Assembly (NCBI RefSeq): GCF_000003855.2
Contig: NW_003101671.1
Coordinates: forward strand, 1,688,799 to 1,752,798
DNA: 64,000 bases
DNA from: Blastomyces gilchristii SLH14081
Taxonomy: Eukaryota; Ascomycota; Eurotiomycetes; Onygenales; Ajellomycetaceae
Direction: 5' to 3'
Shown piece after piece: positions 10,436 to 22,143 of the stretch; the stretch's first letter is position 1; every line of letters starts with the position of its first letter. The notes below the pieces were generated by a model. The model was given only the letters and a program-made list of their open reading frames with translations. It had not been told where the DNA came from and ran no database searches. Both the position numbers and the translations under genes were made by a program.

Positions 10436-12278
10436 ATGCGGAAATTACTGCACGTAGCTACCACTCTCATCCTCACAGGTCTTCCAACAGCTCTCTCCGG
10501 CAGGAATCACGCTTCTTACCGCTGCCAACCAGAAGATCCATGTTGGCCGTCGCCGCGTAAATGGAAGCGCTTGAATGAGTCTGTTGAAGGCAATCTTGTC
10601 GCTGTTCGACCAGTTGGTAGTGTCTGTCATGACCCAACTTATGATCTGGAGGCATGTGTGAACACAAAGAACATCTCCCATAATTCCTTCTGGAGAGCGG
10701 AACAGCCAGGCGCAGTGAAATTCCCCAATTGGGAGACTTGGCCCACTCACCAGGAGAGTTGCTATGTTGACAGCCCGCGCGGTGACACTTGTGACCAAGG
10801 CCAGGTGTCTCTGTCCTCCGTTCTCGCTGAATCACTGTCACACATCCAAAAAGCTGCCCATTTTGCATGAAAGCATAACCTTCGGCTAGCCATCAAGGCA
10901 TCTGGGCACTGCTTTCTCAGCAGATCTTCCGCACCAAACTCGTTGCAAATCTCAACCTACTGAATGAAAGACATTATCTTCACTGACAACTTTGTGCCAA
11001 AAGGATGCAAAATGAGTGGAAAGGGAGCTGCTGTTACCCTTGGAGCTGGAGTGGTGCTAGGTGATTTGTATAAGGCTTCATCTGAAAAGGGCGTTATCAC
11101 TGTTGCTGGTCTTTCTCATACTGTGGCCGTCCCAGGGGGTTATATTCAAGGTGGTGGTCACTCACCTTTGGGCCCATGAAAGGGGATGGCATCAGACAAT
11201 GCACTTGAATTTGAGGTTGTAACTCCAAAGGTATGGTTTATTTGTGTTTCTCATAATATTTTGTTTGGCAATAGTCTAACCAAGTATATAGGTCAATCTA
11301 ATCACCGCCAATGAATACCAAAACACTGATCTTTTTTGGGCTATAAGAGGTGGGGGAGGAGGGACCTTCAGTGTAATTGCCAGCGTCACGGTTTGAACAT
11401 GGCCTGACCTGCCAATAATACTAGGAAGTGTTAATATTTCCACCTTAGTTGACAACAGTGAGGGCTTCTAGGCTACAGTGAAAGAGCTACATGCAGCTTT
11501 ACCTGAATTGAGTGACAACGGCGCTGCAGGATATTACTTTATTTCCCCTCAAAGCCCTTCTTTGTCTGACATTGGCTCCATATCTACCATCACTGTAGCT
11601 TTCATGTTTGCTGACCAAGAAGACCAAGCAGCTGTTGAGCATCTATTACAACCGCTAGCCGCGGCCATTGAAAAGCTCAATAATGCTACAATCTCCACTT
11701 TCACCCTTGTCTCACCAAATAACCAACAATGTCATTGAAGCCTTCCTCAAAGGAGATGCTGACCAAACCGGTGGTGCAGTCACAATTGGATCCTGTCTAA
11801 TATCTCGAGATTTCTTGGTTTCATCGGATGGACTGGCAAAGCTCTCCGAGGCCCTCTCACGCATTGAATCACTGTCTGGAAGTGTTCTCACAGGACACCT
11901 TGTTGGGGGGGACAAGTTGTGAAAAATGCTGGAAAAGTCGACAGCGCGCTTAACCTGGCGTGGAGAAAGGCACTGACACACATCACATTCAGCTATTCAT
12001 GGCCTTCTAGTACGCCTTTCCACGACCAGCAGAAGGTATATGAGAATATCACAAATGTCGGGGTCCCGATTTTCAGGGCGCTGGAGCCAGGCCAGATGGG
12101 TGCCTACCTGAACAAGGCTGATTCCCATAAGTCGGACTTCCAGCAATCCTTCTGGTGTGAGAATTATAAGTGGTTGTATGTGATTAAGAAGAGATGGGAT
12201 TCAACTAGACTTTTCATTTCTTGTCAAGGTGTTGGAAGTGAGGACTGGGATGATGGTGGGCTGTGTCAGGTTTGTTAG
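10436..12278 (+). pseudogene. broken FAD-linked oxidase (BBE / berberine-bridge family)
   Basis: A signal peptide (MRKLLHVATTLILTGL) and the family opening RCQPEDPCWPS...GSVCHDPTYD identify a secreted FAD_binding_4/BBE oxidoreductase. Later landmarks appear in order: [59 protein letters not shown], and the C-terminal BBE region (ALEPGQMGAYLN..., GSEDWDDGGLC). One normal intron survives (11231-11291, phase 0). The frame is destroyed by five stops (10868 TGA, 10961 TGA, 11177 TGA, 11394 TGA, 11469 TAG) and two shifts (about 11700-11740, and in a run of seven G near 11911). Where the ancestral residue is guessable, the lesions are C-to-T or G-to-A changes. Such enzymes oxidise alcohols, sugars or secondary metabolites; this copy cannot make a full product. 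Confidence 0.88.
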
Positions 12279-13131
12279 GAACATATCTCGTGAGGGCTGG
12301 TACATATAGCATCTTAGTCATATTTTCTACATTGTTTATCAGAATGGTGGGTGGGTTTGGGAGGGAGAAAGCTACCTCATTTGTTTTTGTGGATCTGTGT
12401 CAATGTCATATCATTTATAATTTATGCTTCGAATTCCCCAAGCTAAGCAGTGTTAATATTATCAACACCTTTTTATTCATTGCATGATGGATGAGGACTG
12501 GAACATAGTTATTCTCACTTTGCATCGGGCATGATGCCAGGGATAAAATGCACATCGAAATGCTCTACGGAGTATAGGCGTATGAATTGTCACCACTATG
12601 CATGAAACTCGTCATATATTTTCTAGATACATGCTATGAAGCCCACAACTACTTATAGGTGCTATTCTTATAATTGAATCAACAAGAGCTGGCACAACTT
12701 TAGAAGTACTTGCAGGGAATATATACATCACCCCAAGCACTAGCAATCTCCGCTCTTTCCAAATAATAATCAGCCCGCACAATATAGACAGATGAAACGC
12801 ATGCTTATGCACACTCATTCAGGGTAACTTAATCATAGCTGGAGAGTTTAGTCGAATCTAGTTCTCCTGTATATTGCTTCCTAATCAAGTTTGTAAGGGC
12901 AAATTGGTAACTACTGGTGTGGTGTTGTCCTATCACCCCACTTCTACTTCATCCCACTTCATATGTATAAGTATCTATATAATTGAATATCAACCTCAAA
13001 CACTGGCTTTTAAACCAAGTTAGCATTCTTGTAACTGTATCTTTCTTCCACTCCTCTCTTTCAAGTACAGCTTGCTCTTCATCACATTGCAGCTTAGAGA
13101 ATCCAATTCTATTACACTTATAATCAACGCG
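12279..13131. other. spacer between two decayed genes
   Basis: This 850-bp AT-rich stretch has no gene recognised. It contains the exact 9-mer TACGGAGTA at 12566-12574, the leftmost copy of a motif repeated in intergenic DNA across the window. Confidence 0.5.
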
Positions 13132-13685
13132 ATGGGAATCACGCACATTGTCTGCTTCCAGTTTAAGGCTGGTGTGAGTGCTGAGGTTATCAATGAGGTA
13201 TGTAGTAATTAGAGTGATGCATGTATCTACTTCTAAATTGGAGATTTTCAGGCAAAAAGAAAGAAAGAAAGAAAGAAAGAAAAAAGGGCTTACCAATTTT
13301 GTTTCCACAGACCTGCGCGAAAATGCTTGCGTTGAAAGATAATTGTATCCATCCTACTCATCAAAAGCCCTACATCAAAACTGCAATGGGCGGCAATAGA
13401 TAACTCACCTGAGGGACTCCAGGTATGAGGATTCATTCTTACAAAGTGTGGATCAATCTGTTGATTTATCTATCTATATGCTTCAATCTTCTGGATGCCA
13501 TGAAACATTGGAATTGACACCTATGCTAGAATGGATTTACACACGCTTTCATTACTCAGTTCGAAACTGCCAAAGATAGAGATTACTATACCAAAAATGA
13601 TCCAGCCCACCTAGTCTTCATCAGTGGTCTGCAAGCGGTGGTTGAGAAGGTGCAAGTCATGGATTTTACTGACAGGGTGTTTTGA
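13132..13685 (+). pseudogene. Dabb (stress-responsive A/B barrel) domain protein, frameshifted
   Basis: Exons 13132..13197, 13311..13422 and 13530..13685 carry a complete dimeric alpha/beta-barrel (Dabb) domain: GITHIVCFQFKAGV, then MLALKDNCIHPTHQKPYIK, then DNSPEGLQ, then NGFTHAFITQFETAKDRDYY, ending VMDFTDRVF. The expected length is about 107 residues, normal for single-domain fungal Dabb proteins. Splice sites are good (GTATGT..CACAG; GTATGA..GCTAG). Within exon 2, at about 13394-13400, there is one net extra base between GGC-GGC and GAT-AAC. In the original frame this gives an immediate TAA. No alternative splice site rescues it. Either the gene is freshly broken or the assembly has a one-base error. 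The family includes small cyclases/stress proteins often found next to secondary-metabolism genes. Confidence 0.82.
13257..13284. repeat. (AAAG)n microsatellite in Dabb intron 1
   Basis: About six GAAA/AAAG units lie within the 113-nt first intron, between the donor and the pyrimidine-rich acceptor. Confidence 0.9.
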
Positions 13686-15573
13686 TTGAGGAATTGAGAA
13701 ATATCCTTATGTAGTGAAGGTTTGAGGTCAACTGAATGAACAATGATATATAGTTATCTCTGAGTTTTTGGCATTCATGTGTGCATACTGCGGCTTTTTG
13801 CCTGCTCTATCTCGCGTGGGATAGTTAGCTGGAGCGCAGTCATCCCTTCTGTGGTTTCTATTTCAGAAATTTGGTGAAACTTCACTGTCAGCTACCAAAA
13901 AACACCTAGCAACCTTGCTTGTGGTCACACATAAATACTGCAGAAAGGACATACCGCATATTTATTTGGCTGTGTACAGTTGCTGAAATTTATTTATAAT
14001 AAAGCAGCATTGACAATATCCGCCCTTGTTATGGCAGAAAAGCAACCTCTCAATGAGCTTTTTCAGTTCAACAACAAGCTTTCAAATAATGAGGTCCATT
14101 GTATTTTGGAGAAAGCTGACCTCTGGGTGGCAAAGATGAGCGTGATATCTATTTCACAGGGGCAAGTCAAAGTCAACAGATACACATTTCGATAAGGTGA
14201 AATGCTTCAACAGTGTTCAGCCTGAGCTTTCTGCAAGCCAACCGGATGCCATGCGTCAAAATGTGTAACCGTCGATCAGCAGGGCTGAGGTTACAAAAGG
14301 AGCAGTTCTTGAGTCACTGATTGTATTGATAGATATCTATTGGCTGGGCCTAAGTCTCTTTCAGCCCCCTGGAAACGAGATATTTCCCTTTTTGCACCCC
14401 GCCGGCCCCGGTGACTAATGCTCATTCGATATATTTTCCGCGCTTTGAATTCGCCCTTAAGTTTTTCGTGTGCCATTTGGATGGGTAGCACGGTCCGACA
14501 ATCTGGCTGTGTTGTACACACACCGCACAGGGAAACGGAGAAAGAAGGGAGGGAGAGTGCGGAGAACTATTCGGTTCTTTGAAAACTATCACGCTGGATT
14601 TAGGGCCTAATACTATTCTTGCGGCAAAGAGGAGTGATTGATAATCTCTCCCTCCATGTACGCCGATATCAAGCTCTCTAGCTGCCCTCACCTCACTCCA
14701 CATCGGAGAATCTGCAAAGATATCGTCTCAATGATCGCCACGAGGCCTTTTGTTCAAGTTACAGCGTTTAAAATAGAAGCTTCGGCCCTAATTCAATCCT
14801 CGCACCGCCTTGGCGAAGTTGGCGTCGCCTTCTTTTGAGTTCTTCCAGTGAACCAGGAAAGCCAAATTGTGTTTCTCGTATCCCGACTGTTGTCGCCACG
14901 TCCGCCGCCGACGAGTCATGGCATCAACAAACCTATTGTTGGCAGCAGATGTGTGGTATTTGCAGCTCAGCCTCTCGCGACACATGGCTGCTCTGTCCCG
15001 AAAGTTGCGCGTACAGAGACAGCCCAAGAGCTCAGCGGAGGAATCAGTCGATTAGGCTGCCTTCAATCTACCCCTGTTGCCTGCAACAACCCAGCCTGCG
15101 CTAGTGGGTCGCACTGGCACTGGATGGTCCCTGGGAGAGACTATCTGGAATAGTCATTCACAACGATCCGACAGGCCAGAATCGATCAAGGATGCTTTCG
15201 TCATGATCGCTATGGATCCGAACGGGTAGACCACGGACGCAAGAGGCAGGGTTCCTCGATCCAGCTTCGTGAAACCTCCCTTACCATTATTATTATTATT
15301 ATTGGGAAACCGGGTCGTAACTTCAACCACTAGACCACGGGGCTGAGGCGCTTCGAGATGGAAGTTGTGAACTCTTGGGAATCGAATATATGGGGCCTTT
15401 TATTCCACCAGCAGAAGATCCCTTCAGCTAAAACTTGTTGCCAAACTAGCATTCTCGTTTCTCATTGTTCTGGGTGATCCGCAAACATTTGCATTTATTT
15501 CATAATTTGTTCAAAGTTTTGCTCCTTTTTGTGTGAAAATTGCTTTAGTCCTTTGCTGCCGCGCCTATTCGGC
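13686..15573. other. gene-poor spacer upstream of Zn2Cys6 regulator
   Basis: This 1.9-kb spacer has open frames at 13980-14195 (71 codons) and 14848-15153 (101 codons), without recognisable domains. Around 15283-15345 there is a (TTA)n tract followed, on the minus strand, by a tRNA A-box-like sequence (TGGTCTAGTGG). The right end is the promoter of the regulator at 15574. Confidence 0.45.
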
Positions 15574-17675
15574 ATGAGTTCTGGGAAGCATTCCGAACCA
15601 CCGCCATCCCGGGCCGCATCCGGCTTACCACACCAGTGCCATACCTGCCGAAAGCGAAGGGTCCGGTGCGACTCCTCGCGCCCGGCCTGCAATAAGTGCA
15701 TTGTCAAAGGCGTTGAATGCCTGGGTTACGGCAAACAAAAGCCTCTGGTCTGGCTCCAGGGGGGGGGCAACCAAAACCAATATCTAGGAGAGGGAAATAA
15801 CGTCGAGCAGCCGAAGCGAAAGAAAGGGAGACCGAAGATTATAGTTGCAAAGGAGGACATAGAAGAACCAACTAAGTCTCCCGAACCTGGGAAAGATGAT
15901 AGGTCGGAGGTGTTGGAACTTGTGCGAACGGCTTCGGGTATGCAACGGCTCACGTTCAATCCGCGCCATCCACTGGCAATAACTGGGAAACTCGTATCTT
16001 TTTGTACTAATACTTTGTTCGGATACTTAGACATTTCAAATTCTTTGGACCATATCGAAAATCACCGCGTTCCAGAAACTTGGAACTTTAAATACCCGTT
16101 AAATATTAAAGTGGTCGTCAGTACCATCTGGTACTGTAAGCGTCGTCTTGTTACTAACTCTTGATGCCCGCTTCATGAGCAGCCTATTCCACTACTAACT
16201 TCAGTCACAGTCAATAAGTACATATATCCAGAGGTTGATCCGATAGTTTATTATCAAGACCTCCCAACAATCGACCCCAAGGGCTGGCAAGATGACGTCT
16301 CCAATTTACTTTTCAGCATTCTCGTCTCAGCCGTTGCAACCCACAGAGCTGTAAGATCGCAACCGGACGAACAAGTAGCGCTTGGTCGAGAAGTCTTCCA
16401 GTATAAGCAGCAGGCTTTTCATAGACTAAGCTGCGAGCTCAGAAATCCACAGACTCAGCTGGGGGAGGTAACACTGGTTTGTGTGCTGACTTTGCTATTA
16501 GTAGAGGTAAAGTCACAGGCTTCTTGCTAATTGGATGTTCAAACCATAGCTTGTTAACCTTTTCTCTAGATGCAGCAATCAGCCTACGGTGAATGGCTGG
16601 CCCATTTCGAAGGTGCAACGACGATAATCGGGCTGAAAGGGGGAGCAAAAGCTATTCTTGAGCGGTGCCCCATATTGAAAAGCCCCCTGACATGTTACTT
16701 ATTGTACGTATATTGACATATTCTCAAAATCTCGTTTGGCCATGGCGCAAAACCCATCCCCTTTTTTCATATATTTCATTTGGTCATTGCTTCTGATTCA
16801 TTTCTCCTAGAGCCGATGTCCTGGGCGGCACTACATCCCGGAAGACATTATCCATGGTCGACATTTCCAGACAACTAGGATATCTGGAGGATCTACCTTT
16901 TATTTTCCATAATGGCTCGGAAACATTTGTCCCCTGCCCAAACAAACTGTTCGAGTGTATTATTCAAATAAACCATTACCGAACGCTCTCCGTACAAGCT
17001 ATTGGCACAGACAGAATGCCGATGGATTTCGGAAACGACGTACGGTCGCTGCTACAAAGTATTCTCTCTTTTTCCGCAGCAGGCTGGGCGGACAGCATGA
17101 CTCAATACTATACTGCGGCATCTGTAACCCCCCACGGAAAAGCCGCGGGCGAATTCATCCAGCCTGATCGAAACCACTGGCTCCAGATAGCAACCGTATA
17201 CCAATCCGCAGTCCTTCTCTACTGCATACGGTCCCTTGCTCTGAACTTTGAAGGCCTCATTCTCGCCTCTTGCGCTTCAGATGCAACACCAGATATGATA
17301 TCCTATGTCACGGTTCAGGATATTCAGATCGTAGCACGGCAGACGCTCTCGGACAACTTGGGCAATATATATACCCCTGAATCTGACCTGCGCTGCCAAT
17401 CTCTGGCTCGGGTGGTTACGTGGCCGCTGCTCGTAGCTGGGGTTGAAGCTGGTGATCACTTTGAGGATGCATTGGCTTTACGGGAATTTGTTACTAGTTC
17501 ATTCATGAGACTGAGTAGAGCTTTGGGGACACTACATTACCGAGACGCAGGGACTTTCTTGCTGAGTGAGTACAGCCGTCGGGATAGTATTAGGCGCGCT
17601 GGAGATTCGCAGTATGAATGCTGGTGGAGTGATGTTTTTGAGCATTTGCCGGATAGATGCGCTTTTTTTGCTTAG
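15574..17675 (+). CDS. Zn2Cys6 fungal-specific transcription factor
   Basis: Four exons (15574..16135, 16211..16506, 16570..16703, 16811..17675) give 618 residues. The DNA-binding zinc cluster is complete: Cys22, 25, 32, 39, 42, 49 in C-x2-C-x6-C-x6-C-x2-C-x6-C (CHTCRKRRVRC...), followed by a basic KRKKGRPK linker. The remainder matches the Fungal_trans_2 type middle-homology region (YPEVDP..., LAHFEGATTIIGL, and so on). Introns have GTAAGC, GTAAAG and GTACGT donors, all phase-consistent. The first acceptor is ambiguous: AGs at 16204 and 16210 are both in frame and differ by two residues. The start is the first in-frame ATG, nine residues before the basic/Pro-rich leader. It is flanked by a decayed Dabb/FAD-oxidase pair on one side and a decayed arginine deiminase on the other. 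It may have regulated them, but that is inference. The open frame is intact. Confidence 0.9.
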
Positions 17676-17898
17676 TGGAGGGATGTAATATTCATGGACA
17701 TAACGTTAATTTTTTATTATCATTATTATTTTTATTTATTTATGTAGTTAAGATTCTGCTATTTATTTTCTAGGGAATTGTACAGATCGCCCATCACAAT
17801 TGTCAAATAGCTTTTTAAGTTTGAAATATCTGCTTCTAGTTCCTCTATTTTACAGCCCCTTGCCAGAAACGAGGGGGGATATAAAGGCCCCTCGGCAT

Positions 17899-19714
17899 TT
17901 ACCACCACCGATGACTCCCATCGCGAATTATATTGCTCGCGCAATGAACCTCACCGCCCCAACTATGGTGCGAATTCTAATCATCCACGAAACTGACCTT
18001 GAACCCCAACCCGCCATAGACCTCAGATACTGCATCTGCCATGATATCCCTGCCATTAACAACTGGGCCCCACGGATTCGGTGCCAAGTATTCCGTATCA
18101 CTCAGAACTAGCCCGTTGATAGTGGCAGGATACAGTGATCCAGCATACTTATGGCTGCCACTCCTCTCATGCTCGATCCCGACATCCGGTGGATAAGTCA
18201 GCCCAGTGCGGAAAACCGCAGGTAAACCGTATTATCTGCATCTTTGATGCCCGTTTTGCACTTGAGAACGTCGACGGTAGCCTTGATGCGCTCAGAAAAG
18301 TTGGCGTTGGCTTCTATGAGTTCGTTTTGCAAAAGGAGTTCATCGATCGTGTAGCTTGGCACACCGCGAAGGCCCCAGGGTATCCCAAATAGATCGGACG
18401 GATTCCCCTCGGTATCGTTTTGGCGGGAAAAGGCCCCGGTCTTCCCGTGGCCGGCTGACTGGGCGTGTCGCAATATAGCAAGCCCTTCCTGTGGATCCGG
18501 GACGAGCATAACCCAGCCCAGTGAATTATTGGCAGGAAGGAATTGAAGCATCTCGTCAACGTGTCCGACGGCAAGCCAGTCGACGTCGACCAGAAGCGGA
18601 TCTTGAATTTCTTGTGCTTGCAGGTATTCCAAGATGTATGGCTTTTTGTAATTTTTGCCTTTGAAACTGTGAGGTGGAATAGTTTCTAAATTTCCATGGA
18701 GTTGACCTCATCACGCGCGCCCCCAAGGTGTTGAACTGCTCCCGTTCCTGCGGCTCGTAGATACTCAAATACTTGACGTCCAGCAACGCGGCTGTCTTGA
18801 GCGGAACGTATCATGATTCGCAGCGTCACTGGCCCATCCGGACTAGGCATGCTCGTATACCCAGGTTCGAAAAAGTTTTGAGCCCAAATGTCGTCGGACG
18901 CATTGAATTTGAAGAGTGGGGAATTGACGTTCATTTCGGCAAGGGCGGCATCAAAAGCGGACACAAATTTGGCTTGGAAAAGGTTGAAGGTATTGTTTCC
19001 TGCAGTGGTGAGGATTTGGTGGACCGAATGTGAATGATGATAAGTTAAAATGGGAGCAACGCGCAGCTTTACACTGTCGGCTGACATCTTCCCGCGATCG
19101 TGAACTGTAAAGCGGACAGTCACTCTTCCATCCCAGCCACCTGGCCGCCTTGTATCCCTGGCATCAAGTCCAAGGTTTAGGCCCTGTTGCAGCTAGTTTT
19201 GAGTAAACTTGTGATCATTTGGCGTGATCAGCCAGCTCGATCCTTCCTGGCGGAATATGCGAACGTTCTTGCGTACTGTTGCGTCTTCAACTGACACAGT
19301 TCCATATGCACTTGGACTTAAGCAGGAAATAGGAACCGTTCGAAGAGGCGCCATATACTGAGGGGAGCGTTGGATGTTATCGGAGGCATCATTGCAGGCA
19401 GCAAGTTTCTCGTTGGACGGAGGACTGCCATTCAGTGCCAGTTTAGAACACCGCCGGTCGGTGTCACCGATATTAGCCAGAAATATGGCCCCGGCATGGT
19501 CTAGATGGTTCAGCTTATGGGGAATATCTATGTCTCCATCGAGATCAACTCTACCGTCACGGTTACTATCAGCCCGAATGTCGGCTCGAAAACCGAGAAC
19601 GTTGCAACAAAACAGGGGTATCATCTGTTAGCAAGCTAGAAATGATCAGCTTCTATCATTTTATTCCTTTTCTTACTCACCAAGTATCTGGAGTAAGCTA
19701 AGTAGCCAATGCAT
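17899..19714 (-). pseudogene. broken protein-arginine deiminase (PAD)
   Basis: Reading leftwards from a signal-peptide-like exon (MHWLLSLLQIL at 19714) across a GTGAGT..ACAG intron, the fungal PAD order appears: ADIRADSNRDGRVDLDGD, GAIFLANIGDTDRRC, KNVRIFRQEGSSWL, FKFNASDDIWAQ, then the catalytic-region motifs DWLAVGHVDEM and GGEVHC. The family converts peptidyl-arginine to citrulline (Ca-dependent in animals). The catalytic His/Asp of GHVDE and the Cys of EVHC are still present. The coding frame is broken by a shift near the N-terminus, TAG at 19193-19195, a one-base loss near 18695-18700, a short internal deletion after KNY, a shift near 18200 and TAG at 17977-17979 (from TGG). The frame ends ...HRWW at 17899. 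It cannot give a full-length enzyme. Confidence 0.87.
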
Positions 19715-20733
19715 GATGTAGAAAGAAACTCAGGTGGAAAGTAAGGCTATGGGTTATTACGGACAAAGAAAAATATATAATGAGTGCTGGCTTTTATATC
19801 CCTCCTTTCATTGAAAATAGCCATTTTTCTTGTATCATGTCTGTCGTTCCATCCACAGATATGTTTCATGTTGGCCCACGCTAACCAAAATAGGGCAATG
19901 TGAAGCAGCTCCATAACTTCGATGGAAACTTGCCCACTCATCAGTGTGAAAACAACAATGCTCAATTATTGCATTCAAAAAAATGGGCCCAAAACAGGCC
20001 GAATTTGGAATATTTCCACAAATTTGCCATGCGGCCGAAAATTGGTATCAATCTAGCGTAGGCTAAAAGATGATTATCAGAGAAGCTTTCCTATATTGAG
20101 TAAATTTCTCGTAGTTAAACGTATAAACTTGGGCAATCGTTCTGCTGACCGGCCTGGGCAGGGCACACCTCTGCATCCAGAGGGAGGTAATCTACTGCGC
20201 AGAAATGGGAGACTCCAGGTGAAAAAGGTAATAAGTCAGTAGGGGGAGATATTGGCTGGCAGAACGCTGCATTTTATTAGTATTTCACTTTCTGGGTAAC
20301 CCTGATAAGCCTTCATCAAAACCCTCGCCTAATGATAGAGGGCGACTGGGGGTTGTTTTGAGCTCGGCTGTGCATGAACGCCCTCAGTGTCGGGGAAAAA
20401 TAGAGGTGCTCGCAGTTTAGCCTTGTCTCCAGTGGTGGATTAGGAATGTGTTGCTGAGGCAAACTGAGAAACGGCGTGCAAAGTTAGCTGTATTGATAAG
20501 CTGTCATTATATACGCGGCATGCATCAGAGTCAACCTCATATTGATTGAAATAATTTGTCTTGTTGTCTTGTAGGCGCCGCCCAAGTTTTTCATGGTGGT
20601 TTCGGCGCAACCCTCTTTATCGACCCGTCCCTGAGTAAAGATACGAATGTCATATGTTGGTCCAACATTTTTTTCCCCTTCGTTTCTGCTTTTTCTTTTT
20701 TCTTTTTTCTGTTTCCCGTTTGCAATATAACGG
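19715..20733. other. no supportable gene
   Basis: This 1.0-kb spacer contains AT-rich sequence and a T/C-rich stretch (20670-20720) just downstream of the kynurenine formamidase stop codon. No coding potential is recognised. Confidence 0.5.
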
Positions 20734-21776
20734 TCACAGCTTCTCGGATAGATTCAACTCAGAAATTGCCTTTACAATAACCTGAGCCAGCGCATCACCT
20801 TTGCTCCAGATCTCGTCATGGGCCCCTTTCAGGTCATCAAGCAGAAGCACATTCCTACTACGCCCTTGGCTGCCCGCTGCTCTCCACATGTCTAGCACTT
20901 TGGCCATAGCTCTTAGCTGTCCAATGTCAACTAATTCATCGGCCTTAGAATGAGCTAGCACAGCTAGCCTGCCATTTACCCACCCTCCTTCTATACCTTG
21001 TTGTCCTTCCACTTGAGCGGGCGATAGTCCATCCCATACATTTTCATCCGAACCAAAGGTAGCTTCGATGAATTCTTGGTAAACGGGAAGATGTTTGAAA
21101 TTATCACGGAGAGCACGCAAATCGTAGATGCCTTCTACACCCACTATCGTGATGGGCAGTTTCATATTCTGCCCGGGAGCCCCACTTCCTGTTGTTCCGA
21201 CGCTTAGAACACTTCCCATCACGGCTTGAAAAGCAAGGGTAGCGCCACAACTGTGTCCGACTAGAATATATCTTTCCCCAAACTGGAATTTAGCCTGTAA
21301 ATACGCGATCGCCTTTTGCATATCATTGAGCTGATCAGGGTGAGTTGCACTCCGCAAATGGGTCGGCTCGGTGGTGGACGGATCTTGGGGAAATTTGGGA
21401 TGGGCTGTCAAACGATAATCGATTGACGCAAAGGCAGCAACCCCCTGCAGGATTTGAGGGTCATAATTGGAAACAAGAGCCCCCAGCGTGGGCTCAAGAG
21501 AGGCGGATGTAATTTCGGGGTCGCGCCACGCACCGCCGTGAATGTAACTTTGTTGATTCATACGATAAGCAAAATAAAATCGGAAGAGTTTAGCTGATAT
21601 TTAGGTCGGAAGGAGAAGTGAGCGTACATTATCCAGACACTTGATGAAGGGTTCGTTTGCGAAAGAGGGCGGGGATAATACACAGATATATCTTGAAGGA
21701 TGCTCTCTTGCCCATAGCGATGGCTCTCTCTCGAGAATTCTGAGCCAAGACGAGATGCTATATTGGAAGCGGTCAT
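20734..21776 (-). CDS. bna7: kynurenine formamidase (arylformamidase), alpha/beta hydrolase
   Basis: Two exons, complement(20734..21547, 21628..21776), give 320 residues. It hydrolyses N-formyl-kynurenine to kynurenine, the second step of tryptophan breakdown and of de novo NAD synthesis. The intron (80 nt; GTACGC..AAAG) splits an Ile codon inside the oxyanion-hole motif; the join restores WIIYIHGGAWRDP, the HGGxW signature of this family. The nucleophile elbow GHSCG (Ser about 149) is in place, and GAHDEIW near the C-terminus supplies the likely catalytic His. The start ATG at 21776 (MTASNIASRL) is the first ATG in frame; a preceding open segment lacks an ATG. It is divergent from eIF3h. The acceptor is the less usual AAG, but the conserved motif across the junction supports it. 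Confidence 0.9.
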
Positions 21777-22143
21777 CTTCAGCGCGTAAAAATCCAAATA
21801 ACAACAATAGAAAAGCTTAAATATGTTTCGATACAGCTTATAGGTTTTTTGTCAAGGTTTGTTTGTCCCGTTGATTCTGAAAATTATTATATTAGTTGTC
21901 AACTTGTCGTTGATATTAATTATTTAGAGTTGAAGCACCAAGAGCCGCACCTCAGGGAAATTACACGCTAGGCCGAATCGGGGTCAGTGTGCTTTAAATT
22001 ATTTGCGATGTGCAAAACCCACACAAAACCAAGCAACGTCGTCAAAGACCAGCGAACGAACGAGTGAGACACTTGAACCGCAGAATCCACACGCTTTACT
22101 CTTAACTCTTAACACTTATCTAGTAGCTGTCGTCGTCGCAAAT
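21777..22143. promoter_or_regulatory. bidirectional promoter bna7 / eif3h
   Basis: A 367-bp spacer separates two divergent genes. It is AT-rich in its left half, with an ACGAACGAACGAG stretch near 22050. No specific operator can be assigned. Confidence 0.5.

Noticed and set aside
14848..15153. 101-codon open frame upstream of the Zn2Cys6 gene
   Set aside because: No recognisable domain, two overlapping frames of similar length, and no splice or start context to support it.
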